Shown piece after piece: positions 16,388 through 23,716 of a stretch of 25,764 bases of DNA. Every line of letters begins with the position of its first letter. Within the stretch, counting starts at the first letter, position 1. The notes under the pieces were generated by a model. That model saw only the letters and a program-made list of their open reading frames with translations, ran no database searches and was not told where the DNA came from. This stretch comes from Nitrospiraceae bacterium (GTDB taxonomy: Bacteria > Nitrospirota > Nitrospiria > Nitrospirales > UBA8639), in NCBI GenBank assembly GCA_003523945.1, contig DOFS01000199.1:1-25764 (forward strand), in the 5' to 3' direction. Made by a program: the position numbers and the translations under genes.

Positions 16388-16851
16388 CAATTGGTTCACC
16401 TGAATCTGCAGGCTCACCTTTTCATTTTTGATCATCCGACCTTGAGAACAGGGTCTCGATTCATTGATCCCTCGTGGCATAAAACTTCGGGCGTCTGTGC
16501 TCTTCTTGAAGGAGAGACTTAGAAAATGGTCACTCACTTTGATGAAAATGGCCATTTACTTCACTGGGCCACTGATCCCTTAGCAAAAGGAGTGACATCG
16601 TCCTGGCTTCTGATATGTGAATGAGCTCAGGACATCTTCATTCCTGTCGGTTTGGGAGGGACCATTCTTTATATTTTTCAGTGAGTTGTGGATATGAATA
16701 AACATCCAGGAATGGGGGGAGTGGGGAGGGGGTACACTTACAGATAAGTGATGTGGGGCAAAATGCATCAGAACTTTGACGGGAATAACCGTTTTAGTCA
16801 CTCAAATTGGCAGAATTGATAATTATGAGGAGAGATTAAAACAAAAAATTA

Positions 16852-16898
16852 TGGAGGTTCCCCTGTATTTAAAAGCCAAAATGGAGGGGGAACCTCCA
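16852..16898. repeat. Long hairpin, 12-pair perfect stem
   Basis: TGGAGGTTCCCC (16852-16863) pairs exactly with GGGGAACCTCCA (16887-16898) around a 23-base loop. It lies in the gap between divergent units. It may be a structured RNA, a protein-binding dyad or an end of a lost mobile element. There is no T run, so terminator is unlikely. Confidence 0.7.
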
Positions 16899-16930
16899 AC
16901 AAACTTCTTGCTACAAATTAAAAGCACAGA

Positions 16931-16944
16931 CTCTTATCGAAGAG
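16931..16944. repeat. Small hairpin, 5-pair stem with ATCG loop
   Basis: CTCTT-ATCG-AAGAG lies 33 bases after the long hairpin. Alone it could be chance; it is listed because it sits between two other stems. Confidence 0.35.
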
Positions 16945-16963
16945 GCATAACCTTTGCTGTATT

Positions 16964-16980
16964 TTTGTTGAGACAACAAA
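16964..16980. repeat. Hairpin, 7-pair stem with AGA loop
   Basis: TTTGTTG-AGA-CAACAAA is a perfect seven-pair stem with a three-base loop. It is the third hairpin within 130 bases. Confidence 0.5.
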
Positions 16981-17354
16981 GGGGCTATTGATACCGAATA
17001 AGTGAGATTGAGGATCATTAAGGGAACAGCGGAGGGTCAGATCCGCGGTGAGGGTGAGAAAGCGTGGAAATTTTTCGGACTGTGAGAGGGAGAGATCAGA
17101 GAGAGGGCATTTCTTGGAAATATTCCAATAGAATAATGAAGAAGGCAAGCGTTCTCACAGACATGCCGTGCAGGTTAAGGACATGCTGTAACAACCGAAG
17201 GTGGGAATGTGGGAAATTTCAAAGGGGAAGCGCTGACCGGAGAGGACCCTGAGGCCCTCGTCCATTAGGTAGAAGGTATTTCAATCATTAGCTACGAAAA
17301 AGTTTTCTTGGAGCCAAACTCTACATTACGTAACGAGTGAGATTCTCAATTGGT

Positions 17355-18389
17355 ATGAAGGCCCTTCTAAAAACAAAACCGGAAAAAGGGTTCACCCTCA
17401 TGGATTGGCCGGATCCCCAACCAGGTCCTTCTGATGCCCTGGTACGTGTGGAGGCGACTTCCTTGTGTGGAACGGATGCTCATATTTATAACTGGGATGA
17501 ATGGGCGAGCCACCGTATTCATCTTCCCAGGATTATCGGGCATGAAATGTTCGGAGAAGTGGTGGAGGTGGGTCGAGAGGTGTCCTCCGTCAAAGTTGGA
17601 GATCGGGTGGCTGCTGAGTCTCATCTTACTTGTGGTGTGTGTTTTCAATGCCGAACCTGCCAGGCGCATGTTTGTAAAAACTATCGAATCTTAGGAATTG
17701 ATTTTGATGGTTCCTATTCGGAATTCGTCGCTCTTCCCGAACGGGTTTTATGGAAAACCGCACCTGATATCCCACCGGAGTTGGGTTGTCTGCATGAACC
17801 ATTAGGAAATGCGGTCGATGCCGCCCTGGCGGAAGATCTGACCGGGCATACTGTTCTTGTGACTGGTTGTGGCCCGACCGGATTGTTCGCGATTGCAGTT
17901 TCACGCCTTGCGGGAGCTGGACGTATCATTGCGACCGATATCAGTGACTACCGTCTGGGATTAGCGAAGCAGCTTGGTGCCGACCATGTACTCAATGCCA
18001 GCACGGTATCTCTCGATGCCCTGGGTGCCTCCTTGTCCGATCTCTTAGGAGGGGAGGGAGTGGATGCCGCCTTGGAAATGTCGGGGGATCCGGTAGCCTT
18101 GCATCTGGCGTTTCAGACCGTGAAAAACGGAGGGCGCGTGACCTTGTTTGGCATCCCCAGGGGGCAAGTGTGCTTTGATTTGCCCAATGAAATTATTTTC
18201 AAAGGCATACGGGTCTATGGGGTGACGGGCCGCCGGTTGTTCGGGACCTGGTATCGGTTGGCCGGGTTGTTTAAGGCAGGGCTCAACATTCGACCAGTCG
18301 TGACCCATACCATTCCAATGGCTGATTTTGTCAAAGGGTTTGATCTCGTCAATGCAGGCCAATGCGGCAAGGTGGTGATGCTGCCTTAA
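17355..18389 (+). CDS. tdh: L-threonine 3-dehydrogenase
   Basis: The product is 344 residues, close to E. coli Tdh (341). It oxidises threonine with NAD+ to 2-amino-3-ketobutyrate, the substrate of the next gene. Catalytic zinc site: C38 in SLCGTDAHIYNWDEW and H63-E64 in IIGHEMFGEV. The structural zinc cysteines C93, C96, C99 and C107 keep the family spacing. The Rossmann motif GCGPTGLFA is near 171-179, and ALEMSGDP and FKGIRVYGVTGRRLFGTW match Tdh over other medium-chain alcohol dehydrogenases. The start at ATG 17355 (MKALLKT) matches the family N-terminus; GTG 17337 would add six residues. No strong Shine-Dalgarno is seen. It is followed 62 bases later by kbl, the classic threonine-to-glycine pair. 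Confidence 0.95.
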   Translation: MKALLKTKPEKGFTLMDWPDPQPGPSDALVRVEATSLCGTDAHIYNWDEWASHRIHLPRIIGHEMFGEVVEVGREVSSVKVGDRVAAESHLTCGVCFQCRTCQAHVCKNYRILGIDFDGSYSEFVALPERVLWKTAPDIPPELGCLHEPLGNAVDAALAEDLTGHTVLVTGCGPTGLFAIAVSRLAGAGRIIATDISDYRLGLAKQLGADHVLNASTVSLDALGASLSDLLGGEGVDAALEMSGDPVALHLAFQTVKNGGRVTLFGIPRGQVCFDLPNEIIFKGIRVYGVTGRRLFGTWYRLAGLFKAGLNIRPVVTHTIPMADFVKGFDLVNAGQCGKVVMLP

Positions 18390-18451
18390 CGCCAAAAAGG
18401 AAATTCATCACATGATGAGTTTCCCTACATGTTCAAAAGTCACAAAAACGT

Positions 18452-19642
18452 ATGGCCTACCAATCTTTCCAATATCTCCTCCAAGCCCAGCTGGAAGAAA
18501 TACGCTCCGCCGGTTTATTCAAAGGCGAACGGCAAATCCTTGGACCGCAGGGAGCCCGTATCCGTGTGGCACAAGGTGAGGTGATCAACCTTTGTGCCAA
18601 CAACTATCTCGGATTGGCCAACCATCCTCAGGTCATTCACGCCGCGAAAGAAGGGTTGCGCCAATATGGTTTCGGCATGGCCTCCGTCCGGTTTATTTGC
18701 GGGACACAGGATCAGCACAAACGATTGGAGGAAGGGATCAGTCGGTTTTTGGGTACTGATGACACCATTCTGTACACCTCCTGCTTCGATGCCAATACCG
18801 GCCTCTTTGAAACGATTTTGAATGAGGAGGATGCCATTGTCAGTGATGCATTAAATCATGCGAGCCTGATCGATGGCATTCGACTCTGTAAGGCCAAGCG
18901 GTTCCGGTATGCCCATTCCGACATGCAGGAGTTGGAAACGGCTCTGCAGAAGGCTGCCGGCTCACGGGTTCGTCTGATTGCCACCGACGGGGTTTTCTCT
19001 ATGGACGGCGATTTCGCGAAGCTCGATCGGATTACTGAACTGGCTGAGCGCTATGATGCCGTCGTGCTGGTTGATGACAGCCATGCTACAGGAGTGTTGG
19101 GTAGAAACGGGAAAGGCACTCCGGAACATTTTGGTGTGGCTGATCGTGTAGACATTCTTACCAGCACGCTGGGAAAGGCTTTGGGCGGAGGTGCGGGCGG
19201 TTTCACTTCCGGGCGGCGTGAAATCATCGCACTCCTGCGGCAACGTTCGCGGCCGTATCTGTTCTCCAATGCCCTGCCCCCCGTTACCACGGCTGCAGCC
19301 TTAAAAGCATTGGACATCGTGAGGGAAGGTGAGGATTTGCGGACGACTCTTAAGGAGCATGCGCAGATGTTTCGAAGCCATCTGGAGGCTTTAGGCTTCC
19401 GCCTGGTTCCGGGGCACCATCCCATTATTCCTGTCATGCTGGGAGACGCGGAATTGGCGACACGTATGGCTGAACGGTTGCTTGAAGAGGGTATCTATGT
19501 CATCGGATTCAGTTTTCCGGTAGTGCCCAAGGGGCAGGCCCGCATTCGGGTGCAAATGTCATCCGCCCACACCCGGGAACAGTTAGAACGCGCTCTTCAG
19601 GCTTTTGAGACCGTGGGACGGGAACTGGATGTCATCCCATAA
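18452..19642 (+). CDS. kbl: 2-amino-3-ketobutyrate CoA ligase (glycine C-acetyltransferase)
   Basis: The product is 396 residues, the family length (E. coli Kbl 398). It is a PLP enzyme of the alpha-oxoamine synthase group that splits 2-amino-3-ketobutyrate with CoA into glycine and acetyl-CoA. Key features are [12 protein letters not shown] (48-59), the [10 protein letters not shown] block (208-217) holding the cofactor Asp and His, and the PLP lysine K242 in [24 protein letters not shown] is also typical. Glycine C-acetyltransferase is preferred over 8-amino-7-oxononanoate synthase because of the length, the close match to Kbl motifs and the tdh gene upstream. The Shine-Dalgarno is weak. 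The tdh-kbl pair probably forms one transcript. Confidence 0.95.
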   Translation: MAYQSFQYLLQAQLEEIRSAGLFKGERQILGPQGARIRVAQGEVINLCANNYLGLANHPQVIHAAKEGLRQYGFGMASVRFICGTQDQHKRLEEGISRFLGTDDTILYTSCFDANTGLFETILNEEDAIVSDALNHASLIDGIRLCKAKRFRYAHSDMQELETALQKAAGSRVRLIATDGVFSMDGDFAKLDRITELAERYDAVVLVDDSHATGVLGRNGKGTPEHFGVADRVDILTSTLGKALGGGAGGFTSGRREIIALLRQRSRPYLFSNALPPVTTAAALKALDIVREGEDLRTTLKEHAQMFRSHLEALGFRLVPGHHPIIPVMLGDAELATRMAERLLEEGIYVIGFSFPVVPKGQARIRVQMSSAHTREQLERALQAFETVGRELDVIP

Positions 19643-19653
19643 CCCATGACGGT

Positions 19654-19975
19654 ATGACTGCCAACAAACGACAATGTTCCTATGTTCATCGGGGAGGAGA
19701 AATGCCTCTGCTTGGGGTGACCATTTGGAATGTCTTCAAACAACCGTCAAGACCTGTCCGCAGGCCGATCCCTCGTTTTCATTTCACAGGACAGGCGATT
19801 CTCCTATGCCGGGTTTCACCTGGAGGCCACGAAACTGGCAAAAGGGCTGATGGCGCTAAACATCAGGCGGGGAGAACGGATCGGCATCTGGTCGACCAAC
19901 AATTTTGAATGGGTGTTGCTCCAAATGGCCACGGCCCTGAGCATTGGGAGCAGAACAACAGGACGGAGGGCATGA
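19654..19975 (+). pseudogene. Decayed, truncated acyl-CoA synthetase (AMP-binding) remnant
   Basis: Three frames in succession give the N-terminal part of a fatty-acyl-CoA synthetase. From ATG 19654: CSYVHRGGEMPLLGVTIW, the usual SYVHG..PLLG.TI opening. From about 19728 the frame shifts: ECLQTTVKTCPQADP. From about 19772 it shifts again: LVFISQDRRFSYAGF, then LAKGLMALNIRRGERIGIWS and NNFEWVLLQMATA, a well-conserved segment of the family. Both shifts fit single-base deletions. Homology ends near 19945, about 100 codons in; the AMP-binding P-loop and the whole catalytic core are missing. The reading stops at 19973-19975, just ahead of the dehydrogenase gene at 20049. The remnant most likely once followed kbl in the same unit. 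A short sequencing error could explain one shift but not the lost remainder. Confidence 0.8.
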
Positions 19976-20033
19976 ATTCCAGGGCCTGATTGTTCGACTG
20001 TTTCGGGTAGGGGAAACCGATGGTGATGCGTAG

Positions 20034-20041
20034 AAAGGGAG
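20034..20041 (+). promoter_or_regulatory. Ribosome-binding site of the dehydrogenase
   Basis: AAAGGGAG ends seven bases before ATG 20049 and supports that start. Confidence 0.6.
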
Positions 20042-20048
20042 TGCCGGC

Positions 20049-21158
20049 ATGAAAGAAGCCTGTTGGAGTTTTGAAGATTACTGTGATGACCTGGGCCCGG
20101 CAAAAATCGTGCATCTCTATGATCCAGCCAGTGGTATGCGGGGAATAGTGGCGATTGACAATATCGCCTGTGGTCCTGCGATCGGCGGGGTGCGTATGGC
20201 TGCGGATGTGTCCACGCGCGAAGTCTTTCGTCTGGCGAGAGCGATGACTTTTAAAAATGCCGCCGCCGGGCTGCCGCATGGCGGGGGCAAAGCCGGAATC
20301 CTGGCTGATTCTCGAACTCCTGATAAGGCACGCGTGATTCGCGCCTTTGCCCAGGCCATTCGCGATCTGGTGGAGTATATTCCCGGGCCGGATATGGGAA
20401 CAGACGAGACCTGCATGGGCTGGATCCATGACAAAATTAAACGGGCCGTGGGTCTTCCGCGGGTGCTTGGGGGCATTCCACTTGATGAGATCGGGGCCAC
20501 GGGGTTCGGGCTGGCCGAATGCGCCGAGGTGGCGGCAGTCTCATGCGGCCTCGCGCTGGAAGGCGCAACCGTGGCCATCGAAGGCTTTGGGAATGTGGGG
20601 AAGCATGCCGCCCTCTTCCTGCAACAAAAAGGCGCCAGACTCGTCGCCGCGAGTGATAGTCGGGGAACCATGTATGATCCGGCAGGGATCCCTGTGGCCG
20701 CCCTGGTCGAAGCCAAAGCGGCATCGGGTAGTGTTCTGGGTTATGCGAAAGGCAGGAAGCTGAGTCAACAGGAAATTTTTGGTTTGCCCTGCGATATTCT
20801 TATTCCCGCCGCCCGTCCGGATGTCATTCACCTCAACAATGTCGATGCCATACAAGCCAAATTGATTTTGCAGGGAGCCAATATTCCTGCCACGCCAGAG
20901 GCCGAAACCAGATTGCATCAACGGGGTACTCTGACTATTCCTGATTTTATCGCCAATGCCGGAGGAGTTATTTGTGCCTCCGTGGAATACCGTGGAGGGA
21001 ATGAGGCTCAAGCGTTTCAGGCCATTTCAGAAAAAATCCGACGCAATACGGAAGAAGTGCTCATGCGCAGTCTGAAGAAAAACATTGAACCTCGCAGGGC
21101 CGCTATGGATCTGTCCCGGGAACGAGTCCTACAAGCGATGGCCTTCCGGTCCTGCTAA
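20049..21158 (+). CDS. Glu/Leu/Phe/Val family amino-acid dehydrogenase
   Basis: The product is 369 residues, nearer to leucine/valine/phenylalanine dehydrogenases (about 350-365) than to glutamate dehydrogenases (about 420-450). The N-terminal catalytic region has ACGPAIGGVRM (40-50) and MTFKNAAAGLPHGGGKAGI, with substrate Lys K69 and catalytic K81; GPDMGTDE places D117. The C-terminal Rossmann fold has IEGFGNVGKHAA (178-189), and AGGVICASVEY is the usual late block. The enzyme would deaminate an L-amino acid to the 2-oxo acid and ammonia using NAD(P)+, in the cytosol. Leucine or another branched-chain substrate is suggested by length only. It lies after tdh, kbl and the acyl-CoA synthetase remnant on the same strand, so the block points to amino-acid breakdown feeding acyl-CoA metabolism. 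Confidence 0.92.
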   Translation: MKEACWSFEDYCDDLGPAKIVHLYDPASGMRGIVAIDNIACGPAIGGVRMAADVSTREVFRLARAMTFKNAAAGLPHGGGKAGILADSRTPDKARVIRAFAQAIRDLVEYIPGPDMGTDETCMGWIHDKIKRAVGLPRVLGGIPLDEIGATGFGLAECAEVAAVSCGLALEGATVAIEGFGNVGKHAALFLQQKGARLVAASDSRGTMYDPAGIPVAALVEAKAASGSVLGYAKGRKLSQQEIFGLPCDILIPAARPDVIHLNNVDAIQAKLILQGANIPATPEAETRLHQRGTLTIPDFIANAGGVICASVEYRGGNEAQAFQAISEKIRRNTEEVLMRSLKKNIEPRRAAMDLSRERVLQAMAFRSC

Positions 21159-21373
21159 TATCCAAGGGGATCTCAGCTCCGGATCCTGGACCTTCTGATA
21201 CAATACATATTATGGAGCAAGGAGCATGTATCCCCCGATTGGGCAGGTTTTCATGGGCCATGTGCCACATTGGTGATCGGCTCCTGGAAAGCGGATGATT
21301 CTATACATGCCCGGTGGGAGACTGTCCTACTTCATGAGAATATGTTGCCTTGATGTGAAAAATCGGTCAGGCC

Positions 21374-21415
21374 GGAAAAGGGGATCACAGGTGACACACA
21401 AAAACAGCCTTTTCC
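21374..21415 (+). promoter_or_regulatory. Inverted repeat upstream of the receiver gene
   Basis: GGAAAAGG (21374-21381) and CCTTTTCC (21408-21415) are perfect 8-base arms around a 26-base loop, ending 36 bases before the receiver gene. It may be a leader hairpin or a spaced operator. Confidence 0.35.
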
Positions 21416-21434
21416 ATCTCAAGGCGAAAGAGAG

Positions 21435-21446
21435 CAAGGATCCTTG
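21435..21446 (+). promoter_or_regulatory. Palindrome covering the ribosome-binding site of the receiver gene
   Basis: CAAGGATCCTTG is a perfect 12-base palindrome ending five bases before ATG 21452. It includes the only Shine-Dalgarno-like stretch (AAGGA). It could be a protein site. As RNA it could pair between two transcripts but not fold on itself. Confidence 0.35.
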
Positions 21447-21451
21447 AAATT

Positions 21452-21829
21452 ATGAAACGAATTCTCCTGGTCGATGACCATCAGATGGCTCGAGAAGCCT
21501 TAAAGCAATTCCTGGAGACACAAGGGTATCGCATTGAAGAAGCGGAAAACGGGGCGGTAGGGTTGGCCCTGATCCAGCAAGGGAGGTCCTTCGATCTTGT
21601 GATTTCCGATAACCAGATGCCCGTGATGACGGGTCTGGAATTCATCCAACGACTGGCACAGCAATCTTATATCTCCACCCATCCCTTAATTCTTTACTCT
21701 GGCCAGGTTACTCCGGAATTAGAACAGCAAGTCCGTGCCTTAGGGGTCTATGCGGTTCTCCAAAAACCCTACAACTTACAAGATCTGCTCAGTTTGGTTC
21801 GCCAAGCGTGTGAAAGTCCTGAAGGGTGA
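21452..21829 (+). CDS. Stand-alone response-regulator receiver protein (CheY-like)
   Basis: The 125 residues form one receiver domain and nothing else. The acid pocket is D8-D9 (ILLVDDHQMA), the phospho-acceptor D53 (LVISDNQMPVMTG), the switch residue S83 (LILYSGQV) and the conserved lysine K105 (VLQKPYN). All are in place, so it should accept phosphate. With no output domain it must act by protein contact or as a relay intermediate. No kinase gene is adjacent. The HPt-ending hybrid kinase at 10451-13378 is the nearest possible donor, but there is no direct evidence. Two inverted repeats lie just upstream. Confidence 0.9.
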   Translation: MKRILLVDDHQMAREALKQFLETQGYRIEEAENGAVGLALIQQGRSFDLVISDNQMPVMTGLEFIQRLAQQSYISTHPLILYSGQVTPELEQQVRALGVYAVLQKPYNLQDLLSLVRQACESPEG

Positions 21830-22494
21830 GCGGCGGGCTGTCTGTCCGAAATCTACTTGTACGTCCTTTGGCGGGAGACAGAACGCACGGCTACAATCAT
21901 TCTGTCCTTCCCGGTTTGACAAATCTTTCCCGGAGGCTGAGTTCAGCATGTTCAAATTGATCCGGAATTTATCGTGCAACCATGTCACTTATTTCGGCTG
22001 CTCTAATAGAGAAAGAAGGCCAAACATAACTCGTGGGCGGACAAGTGAATATGCATAATTTCAACCATAGGCCAGTATCAGGTCCCCAATCCTGGCAAAG
22101 GAGTCTTTCACCAAATTTGCGATTCATCTTGGACCGTACAACGTGCGTTTCGCCGTTAAGCCTTTTGACGTTGCAAGTTGCAGGTTGCAGGTTGCAGGGC
22201 AGCGATGGTGCTGGACCCTGACGGGAACCGAAAGGCTAACCACCCGGTGTAACAGAGATAAATGAGTTCATAGTTTAAGATTTTGTCTTACCTTTTTCGC
22301 CCTTCTCGAATTTATTCTGAATGCGGACAATTGCGGATGGCTGGTCGTTTGCCCCACTCTTTTTCAACGGGGCTTTACGATTGCTGAAGCCGGTTTGAAA
22401 AGTGTGTTTTTGCACCGAGGGCAAACAATCCCATTTCAGCCGCAGGGTCGTTGCGCTCCACACAGATCATCAAACGTAGAAGGAGGAAATTTCC
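21830..22494. other. 665-base region without a gene, with a heptamer tandem repeat
   Basis: No reading frame in this gap gives a recognisable protein. The tandem repeat at 22170-22197 and the strong ribosome-binding site AAGGAGG (22480-22486) at its end are the features I can support. No intrinsic terminator is evident after the receiver gene. Confidence 0.45.
22170..22197. repeat. Tandem heptamer repeat (GTTGCAG), four copies
   Basis: Four consecutive seven-base units read GTTGCAA once and GTTGCAG three times. Such short heptamer arrays are common in gaps of some bacterial genomes and change copy number by slippage. No function is implied. Confidence 0.9.
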
Positions 22495-23043
22495 ATGAAT
22501 GTGAAGTGGAAAACACTGGATGGTGGATGGAGTCCTTACCTCGCAGGATCTTTAGTAGGCGTGCTGGCCATTGTCTCTGTGATGGCGACCACCCAGTTGA
22601 TGGGGAAAACTCACTACTTGGGCGCGTCGACGACGTTCGTGCGCGCGGCCGGCATGCTGGAACAAACCGTGGCTCCGGAGCATGTCACAGCCAACGAGTA
22701 CTTTATAAAGGAAAAGGTGCGCGTTGATTGGCAATTCATGTTGGTTCTCGGCATCTTCCTCGGGGCCCTGATTTCCTCAGCGACGGATCGAAGCTTCAAG
22801 CTGGAGCGTCTTCCACCGTTATGGGAACAACGCTTTGGTTCCTCCCTGACGAAACGGGCCATGGGAGCCATGCTGGGCGGGATCATCGCCATGATCGGTG
22901 TGCGAATGGCTGATGGCTGTCCCTCCGGACATGGTTTGAGCGGCATGATGCAATTCTCTGTCAGCGGATTGGTCGCCATGGGCATGTTCTTTGGAGTCGG
23001 GGTGCTGGTGGCTGCCCTCGTCTATGGGAGGAATGTGTCATGA
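22495..23043 (+). CDS. YeeE/YedE family permease, first half (sulfur-compound transport)
   Basis: The product is 182 residues with about four membrane helices (near 15-34, 79-97, 122-139 and 154-177). The signature ADGCPSGHGLSGMMQFSVSG (139-158) includes C142, equivalent to a cysteine used by YeeE/TsuA-type thiosulfate transporters to pass the sulfur compound. Full-length YeeE proteins of about 350 residues carry two such halves in one chain; here the second half is the next gene, overlapping by ATGA (23040-23043), so the two are translationally coupled and should work as a heterodimer in the inner membrane. AAGGAGG at 22480-22486 supports the start. Thiosulfate is the best-known substrate; a persulfide or another sulfur species is possible. 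No sulfur-oxidation gene is seen near. Confidence 0.88.
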   Translation: MNVKWKTLDGGWSPYLAGSLVGVLAIVSVMATTQLMGKTHYLGASTTFVRAAGMLEQTVAPEHVTANEYFIKEKVRVDWQFMLVLGIFLGALISSATDRSFKLERLPPLWEQRFGSSLTKRAMGAMLGGIIAMIGVRMADGCPSGHGLSGMMQFSVSGLVAMGMFFGVGVLVAALVYGRNVS

Positions 23044-23570
23044 GGGTCGATCAGTGGCTGGGTCTCATGACGGGAATCCTGTTTGGATTCTTGTTGCAGA
23101 AAGGCCGGGTTTTGCGTTTCGAAAAACAAATTGGTGCCATGTTGTTAAAGGATATGACGATTTTGAAGTTTATGCTTTCTGCGATTCTCGTCGGCATGGT
23201 CGGAATAACCTTGCTGACGGATGCAGGGCTTGCGACCTTAAGCCATAAACCGATGAATCTCGGTGCCGTGTTGCTTGGGGGGGCTTTATTCGGAGCCGGG
23301 TGGGCGGTGATGGGATATTGTCCGGGTACCTCGATCGGTGCGTTGGGCGAAGGGCGCTGGCATGCCGTTTTTGCTGTAGCGGGAATGCTGGTTGGAGCCG
23401 GTCTTTATGCGGAACTCTATCCCTTTTTCCAATCAACGGTTCTGGCATGGAAAGACTTCGGCAAAATCGGCGTGACGGATGCATTGGGTCTTTCAACGTG
23501 GGTCATCATTCCGATGTGCTGGGCCGGAGTAATTGTTTTGTTCCGTTGGTTCGAACGAAAAGGACTCTAA
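23040..23570 (+). CDS. YeeE/YedE family permease, second half
   Basis: The product is 176 residues with about five hydrophobic segments (near 5-20, 43-60, 74-92, 109-125 and 152-170). The second-half signature GYCPGTSIGALGEGRWHA (92-109) holds C94. The segment LRFEKQIGAMLLKDMTILKF is typical of this half. The start overlaps the stop of the partner gene (ATGA), so equal production of the two chains is expected. The pair should form one inner-membrane channel for thiosulfate or a related sulfur compound. Downstream is a gene on the opposite strand, so the unit ends here; no clear terminator is seen in the 146-base convergent gap. Confidence 0.88.
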   Translation: MRVDQWLGLMTGILFGFLLQKGRVLRFEKQIGAMLLKDMTILKFMLSAILVGMVGITLLTDAGLATLSHKPMNLGAVLLGGALFGAGWAVMGYCPGTSIGALGEGRWHAVFAVAGMLVGAGLYAELYPFFQSTVLAWKDFGKIGVTDALGLSTWVIIPMCWAGVIVLFRWFERKGL

Positions 23571-23716
23571 GCGTTCAGTGAGGAAGGAGGTATCGGCTGC
23601 AACGAATGTTATCAAGGCACCGGTGAGGTAGATAGTCAGTTGCATTGGTCACAGGAGACGGAATGTTGAAAGAAATTACATGAGAGTAAGGTTGGGGTTG
23701 ATATTTTGAATGAGGA

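Larger units (their letters stand above)
16388..17354. other. Long region without a convincing gene between divergent units
   Basis: About 970 bases separate the TonB receptor start (minus strand) from tdh (plus strand). Short open frames exist, but none has a recognisable product, a good start signal or protein-like composition. The region must hold promoters for both units. It contains three hairpins at 16852-16980. The part at 17000-17300 is purine-rich and without visible repeats. No riboswitch of a known class could be fitted. Confidence 0.5.

Noticed and set aside
16560..16760. Possible cobalamin riboswitch upstream of the TonB receptor
   Set aside because: On the minus strand AGCCAGGA resembles the start of a B12 box, but the rest of the box and the other conserved elements could not be found in order.
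16776..16991. 71-residue open frame in the long gap before tdh
   Set aside because: It runs through the 12-pair hairpin, has no Shine-Dalgarno and no recognisable similarity; better explained as chance.
17000..17354. Possible glycine riboswitch ahead of tdh-kbl
   Set aside because: GGAGAG-like pieces occur, but the paired aptamer core and its conserved bulges are not present.
22275..22463. 62-residue minus-strand frame before the permease pair
   Set aside because: No recognisable motif, no start signal and no partner; the leader of the permease gene overlaps it.
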